Positions 60,696 to 64,000 of a stretch of DNA of 64,000 nt are shown here, piece by piece. A model generated the notes under the pieces. It was not told the DNA's origin. It saw only the letters and a program-made list of their open reading frames with translations, and did no database searches. The DNA is taken from contig NZ_JARUBH010000009.1 of the NCBI RefSeq assembly GCF_029626105.1, positions 3,410,001-3,474,000 on the forward strand. The letters are read 5' to 3'. The DNA is from Solwaraspora sp. WMMD792. GTDB taxonomy: Bacteria > Actinomycetota > Actinomycetes > Mycobacteriales > Micromonosporaceae. Each line of letters starts with the position of its first letter. Positions within the stretch are counted from its first letter, which is position 1. Position numbers and translations under genes: made by a program.

Positions 60696-63218
60696 CTATT
60701 CGGGTCGGGTGTCGATGATGGTGCCGAGCCTGTTGTCGCCCAGGCCGCCCAGGCCGGGCAGTCCGGGTCGACCCGCCTGGCCGGCCCGTTCGGCGCGCCA
60801 GGCCAGCTCGGTGTGTTCGGTGTCGCGCAGCCGGCGTACGTCGGCGCGCAGCTCGGCGAGCAGGTCGGCCAGTCGGGGGCCGGTGCCGGGGCGGTCGCCG
60901 AAGGTGGTGCGGGCGGCGGCGGCCATCGCGGTGAGCAGCCCGCTGACGGTGTGCTGCGCTCCCCCGGTGCGCTCCACGATCAGCGGCTCCAGGTTGAGCG
61001 GCTCAGGGTTGAGCGGCTCCGGGGTGTCGCCGTCGGCGCGGCCGTGGCCGTGGGTGATCGGCAGCCGGTTGCGGATCTCGTACAGCGGTCGCAGCACCTG
61101 CCGCCGGGTGGCTTCCTTGAGCCGGTTGGCGTCGATGGAGTGTTCGGTGCTGGCGCAGGCGCCGATGATGGCGCGCATCCCGGTGGCGGCGTCCCGGTCG
61201 ACGTCGGGCAGCGCGGCCCACACGTCGATCCGTTCGCCGATCATCCGGAAGGTGCAGTCCTCGGTGGTGGTGACGCCGGCCTGCACCGGTACCGGCCAGC
61301 GGCGCAGCCGCGGGGTGGCGCAGCGCAGCGCGTCGGACAGGCTCACCGCGCGGGCGCTCAGCGGCTGTCCGGTGGCGAGGGTGCCGAGCAGTCGGGCGGC
61401 GGTGTCGAGTTCGGCCACGTCCAGGGCGTGGCTGGCGGCGGCGAGGATGGCCAGGTCGGTGCCGAAGCGCAGCGGCAGCCGGTGGGTGCCGGCGTCGAGC
61501 ACGCTCCGATCGCGGGTGACGAGTTGCCGTAGGAACAGCGGGATGCCCCGTACGGCTGCGGTCTGCTGCCCAGCGGCCAGCAGGGTCAGCACGTGTTCCT
61601 TCGGCCCGGTCGGGATGAGCACGATCGCCCCGGTGTCCGGGCCGACGTGCTGGCGCAGCAGTTCGGCGGCGGCCGGCTCGGTGAACGCGGCCGGGTCGTC
61701 TGCGGCGACACCGAGGTCGGCGATCGGGGCGGCGACGGCGGTGTGCCCGGCGGCCCGCAGCCGGTCGGCGGCCTGGCGGGCGTGCGGGTAGGTGCCGGCG
61801 GCGGTGCCGAGGATCAACGCCTTGACCGGCACCGGCTGGCCGGCCGGCAGCCCGAGGTAGGTGCGGACCGCCGGGTCGAGGTCGTCGCGCCGGTCGGGGT
61901 CGGCGGCGGCCTGGACGATCTGTTCGACGATGTACGGGCTGCCGTCGCGCGACGGGTTGCCGACGACGCTGAGGTACCAGACGGTGTCGCCGGGCACCAG
62001 GGTCAGCGGCCCGAGCCCGGCCGGCGCGTCGTCACCGGCTGCCGGCACGCCAAGGCCATCGCCAGCGGTGGCGGTGGCGGTCGGGGTTCTGTCGTGTTGG
62101 CGCAGGTGTCGGCGCAGCGCGTCGAGCATCAGCGGGTCCGGTGGTCTGAGTTCGTGGGCGCTGGCTTTGCCCATCTCGTTGAGCTGGTGCACGATCTGCG
62201 AGGCGAGCCACCGGCCGCTGGGTGCGGCTTTCGCAGCCCGTACCGCCGGGTCGGCGTGCCCGGCGCGTTGCTCGCGGATGACCCGCAGCATCGCCCCGAG
62301 GGTGACCGGGGTTCGTTTGGCGTGCTGTTCGGCCCAGGTGAGCAGGTCCAGCGGGGAGCCGTCGGCGGCGCGTAGTTCGTGGTAGCGCTGGGCGACGTAG
62401 GCGCGGACGGTGAAGCCGCTGCTGCCGTCGCCGCGCATCAACGCGGCGGCCATCACGGCCCGCATCCGGTCGGCGTTCGGCACGACGTACGCCTGCCCGA
62501 AGTGATCAGCCTCAGCGTCCACGACCCGCCGCTGCTCAACCGTCAGGCTCAGCTGACCCGCGTCGGCGAGAACCCGCAGCAGATCGTGGTAGCGCCAGCG
62601 ACGCAACAACGGCACCACCGGGTCGACCGGCAACCCGGCCGTCGGGTCGTAGACGGCGTGCCGGGGCGCCACGGTCGGCCCGATCCGGATCAACGACCAC
62701 GGCAGGCCGGACGTGATCACCGCGTCGAGCGCGCCGAGGACGGTCTGGGTGGAGCCGCTGCCCCAGACGACGTACGCCCGGTCGGTGCCCGGGTCGGCGT
62801 GGGTGTCGAGGGTGCGGGTGACGCCGGTGGCGATGTCGGTCTCGTCGAGGCTGTCGCCGTGCATGACGGTGACAGCGGCGATGGTGCCGCCGTACAGGTC
62901 GGGCAGGCGACGGACGGCGCGGTCGATCGCGGCGGCGATGGCGGCGACCCGGGCGGTGGTCGCGAGGATCAGGTGTACGGCGGTGCCGGCGGTGTCGGGG
63001 TCGGCGTGCAGGGCGGCGAGGGCGGCGGCCAGCGGCGCGGTGTCGCCGGTGGTCTGCGCCGGGGTGCGTAGCCGCAGGATCCGCCGGGTCTGGTCATCGT
63101 CGTCGGGCCGCTCGTCGAGCAGCCGCAGCAGGTCGGTGGCGCCGGCGCTGTCGGGTGGGGGTACGCCGAGGTCGGCGTGCCCGACGGCGTGCAGCACGAA
63201 GGAGACGCGAGGGGACAC
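60696..63218 (-). CDS. CARF-like/HEPN putative CRISPR effector, paralogue 2
   Basis: The 840-residue product aligns along its length with paralogue 1: FVLHAVGHADLG, WGSGSTQTVLGALDAVI, LILGTAAGTYPHA, IPTGPKEHVLTLL and RNRLPITH (716-723) in the helical C-terminus, followed by the same ERTGGAQHTVSGLLTAM segment. It differs by an insertion before the second module, an EPLN-type repeat after the HEPN motif (NPEPLNLEPL) and a 45-residue extension. I chose GTG 63218 because it aligns with the paralogue start; a TTG at 63269 is possible. First gene of a two-gene unit, divergent from the SAVED-like gene. Confidence 0.65.
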   Translation of the reverse strand: MSPRVSFVLHAVGHADLGVPPPDSAGATDLLRLLDERPDDDDQTRRILRLRTPAQTTGDTAPLAAALAALHADPDTAGTAVHLILATTARVAAIAAAIDRAVRRLPDLYGGTIAAVTVMHGDSLDETDIATGVTRTLDTHADPGTDRAYVVWGSGSTQTVLGALDAVITSGLPWSLIRIGPTVAPRHAVYDPTAGLPVDPVVPLLRRWRYHDLLRVLADAGQLSLTVEQRRVVDAEADHFGQAYVVPNADRMRAVMAAALMRGDGSSGFTVRAYVAQRYHELRAADGSPLDLLTWAEQHAKRTPVTLGAMLRVIREQRAGHADPAVRAAKAAPSGRWLASQIVHQLNEMGKASAHELRPPDPLMLDALRRHLRQHDRTPTATATAGDGLGVPAAGDDAPAGLGPLTLVPGDTVWYLSVVGNPSRDGSPYIVEQIVQAAADPDRRDDLDPAVRTYLGLPAGQPVPVKALILGTAAGTYPHARQAADRLRAAGHTAVAAPIADLGVAADDPAAFTEPAAAELLRQHVGPDTGAIVLIPTGPKEHVLTLLAAGQQTAAVRGIPLFLRQLVTRDRSVLDAGTHRLPLRFGTDLAILAAASHALDVAELDTAARLLGTLATGQPLSARAVSLSDALRCATPRLRRWPVPVQAGVTTTEDCTFRMIGERIDVWAALPDVDRDAATGMRAIIGACASTEHSIDANRLKEATRRQVLRPLYEIRNRLPITHGHGRADGDTPEPLNPEPLNLEPLIVERTGGAQHTVSGLLTAMAAAARTTFGDRPGTGPRLADLLAELRADVRRLRDTEHTELAWRAERAGQAGRPGLPGLGGLGDNRLGTIIDTRPE
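62403..62765. repeat. Long near-identical repeat, copy B (inside paralogue 2)
   Basis: Partner of 59861-60223; both are in the same orientation, 2542 bp apart, and encode the end of the first Rossmann-like module plus the helices after it. Confidence 0.85.
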
Positions 63219-63376
63219 GGCCCGTCCAATCGAGGGGGTGGTCGCGGGGGATGGTGCCGAGCCGATCAACGTTACTCAGTGGATCTGTCGCGGAGCCGGC
63301 GGTGTCGGGTATCCGATGGCGACCTTGCCCCGGCGGCGGGTTCCACAGTGGCGCGGTCGGCGTCGATGATGGCACG

Positions 63377-64000
63377 GTGACGGACGATCGGTGGGACGGA
63401 CCGGGGCTGACGGTGTTCGGCTCGGCCACCGGTGGCGGCCGGGCTGGCCGGGCCGGCGGCGGGTCGGGCGGTGACCGGGGCGGCTGGGCGGGCGGGCTGC
63501 GGGCGGCGTTGTCGGACGGGACGGCGGCGGTGGCGGTCGGCGGCGCGCTGGCTGGCGGGTTCGGTGTCGAGGCGGCCAAGTCGGTGATGGTCGGTGAGGC
63601 GGCCGGCCGGTGGTGGTTCGTGGTGGGTTGCCTGGCCGGGGTGGCGCTGCTGGTGGCCGGGTTCGGGCTGCGGGAGCGGGCGCACCGGCAGGTGCAGGTG
63701 GGGATCGTGGTGACCGCGCGCGACGTCGGGCGTGGGCTGGCCAGGGCCCGGCAGTACGAGCAGCAGGCCGAGGAGTTCAGCCGGTCGACGTGTGCGGTGA
63801 CGGTGGCGACGGCGGTCACCTTGTCCGGTGATCCGGCGGTGGACAAAACTCGGGTCGAGGAGTTGGCGGATGAGACGTTCAACGCGTTGATGCTGGCGCA
63901 GCGGCTGACGCCGGAGGCGACCCGGGTCAATCTGATCCCGACGATGCCGCTGCATCTGGCGTTCTGGTTCGGGGCCCGGCTGGGTCACACCCATTCGCGT
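63377..64000 (+). CDS. Transmembrane SAVED-like protein (partial, 3' end missing)
   Basis: 208 codons without a stop run off the window. From GTG 63377: a Gly-rich N-terminus, two hydrophobic stretches (about 48-65 and 79-98, the second WWFVVGCLAGVALLVAGFGL), then a cytoplasmic domain. Its visible end, VNLIPTMPLHLAFWFGARLG, resembles the SAVED signature (hydrophobic-xPxxxAxxxG). SAVED domains sense cyclic oligonucleotides, which fits a gene divergent from the CARF/HEPN pair next to a GGDD Cas10. The assignment needs the missing C-terminus; another CARF-like membrane sensor is possible. Confidence 0.5.
   Translation, partial: MTDDRWDGPGLTVFGSATGGGRAGRAGGGSGGDRGGWAGGLRAALSDGTAAVAVGGALAGGFGVEAAKSVMVGEAAGRWWFVVGCLAGVALLVAGFGLRERAHRQVQVGIVVTARDVGRGLARARQYEQQAEEFSRSTCAVTVATAVTLSGDPAVDKTRVEELADETFNALMLAQRLTPEATRVNLIPTMPLHLAFWFGARLGHTHSR

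Noticed and set aside
49215-64000. CRISPR array
   Set aside because: I looked for 25-40 bp repeats with regular spacing and saw none; the only repeats are the flanking palindromic pair and the paralogue duplication.

Overview
The window is chromosomal DNA from a high-GC actinobacterium, most likely a member of the Micromonosporaceae. This is inferred from the very high GC, the many GTG starts with 4-nt GTGA/ATGA gene overlaps, the mraZ-rsmH-ftsL-ftsI-murE-murF order, a meso-diaminopimelate-type MurE, a murT-gatD pair, an actinobacterial LexA box and a SAV_6107-type HEPN gene. No rRNA, tRNA, insertion sequence, prophage or CRISPR array was recognised.

Layout. 1-7.8 kb (minus): start of the division/cell-wall cluster, read mraZ, rsmH, ftsL, ftsI, murE, murF (murF is cut by the window edge). 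A promoter carrying 10-bp-spaced MraZ-box repeats lies ahead of mraZ, and a hairpin sits in the mraZ-rsmH gap. 8-13.6 kb: a UPF1-like helicase (minus), then murT-gatD-VTT membrane protein (plus). 13.6-16.6 kb (minus): leuS behind a leucine-rich leader peptide and an intrinsic terminator, i.e. a transcription attenuator. 16.7-23.5 kb (minus): a six-gene Mrp cation/proton antiporter operon with mrpA and mrpB fused, preceded by a membrane-anchored universal stress protein. 23.9-28.8 kb (plus): MoxR ATPase, DUF58 protein and membrane transglutaminase. 29-31.7 kb (minus): DUF3040 protein, phosphodiesterase-like protein and methyltransferase.

31.8-33.1 kb (plus): a PadR regulator with a HAAS/DUF1700 membrane protein. 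33.1-39.9 kb (minus): an SOS mutagenesis cluster (HEPN gene, imuA', imuB, dnaE2) behind a LexA box. 40-45.5 kb (minus): a secreted C39-type peptidase, a lipoprotein and a 1153-residue HEAT-repeat-like protein. 45.7-49.2 kb: a second PadR/membrane protein pair and a DUF3592-like membrane protein flanked by two copies of a 29-bp repeat that forms part of an imperfect palindrome.

49.5-64 kb is the accessory part: a type III-D CRISPR effector operon (cas10, a Cas7-Cas5-Cas11-like fusion, a double Cas7, csx19, and a TIGR03986 RAMP). Its composition resembles the fused III-Dv complex. Convergent to it are two tandem paralogues of about 770 and 840 residues with two Rossmann/CARF-like modules and a C-terminal R-N-x5-H HEPN signature. 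A divergent gene at the right edge encodes a transmembrane protein whose C-terminal part looks like a SAVED domain. Cas10 has the GGDD cyclase motif but no HD nuclease. The simplest reading is that target recognition produces a cyclic oligonucleotide that switches on the HEPN effectors and perhaps the membrane SAVED protein. No cas1, cas2, cas6 or array lies in the window, so crRNA must come from elsewhere.
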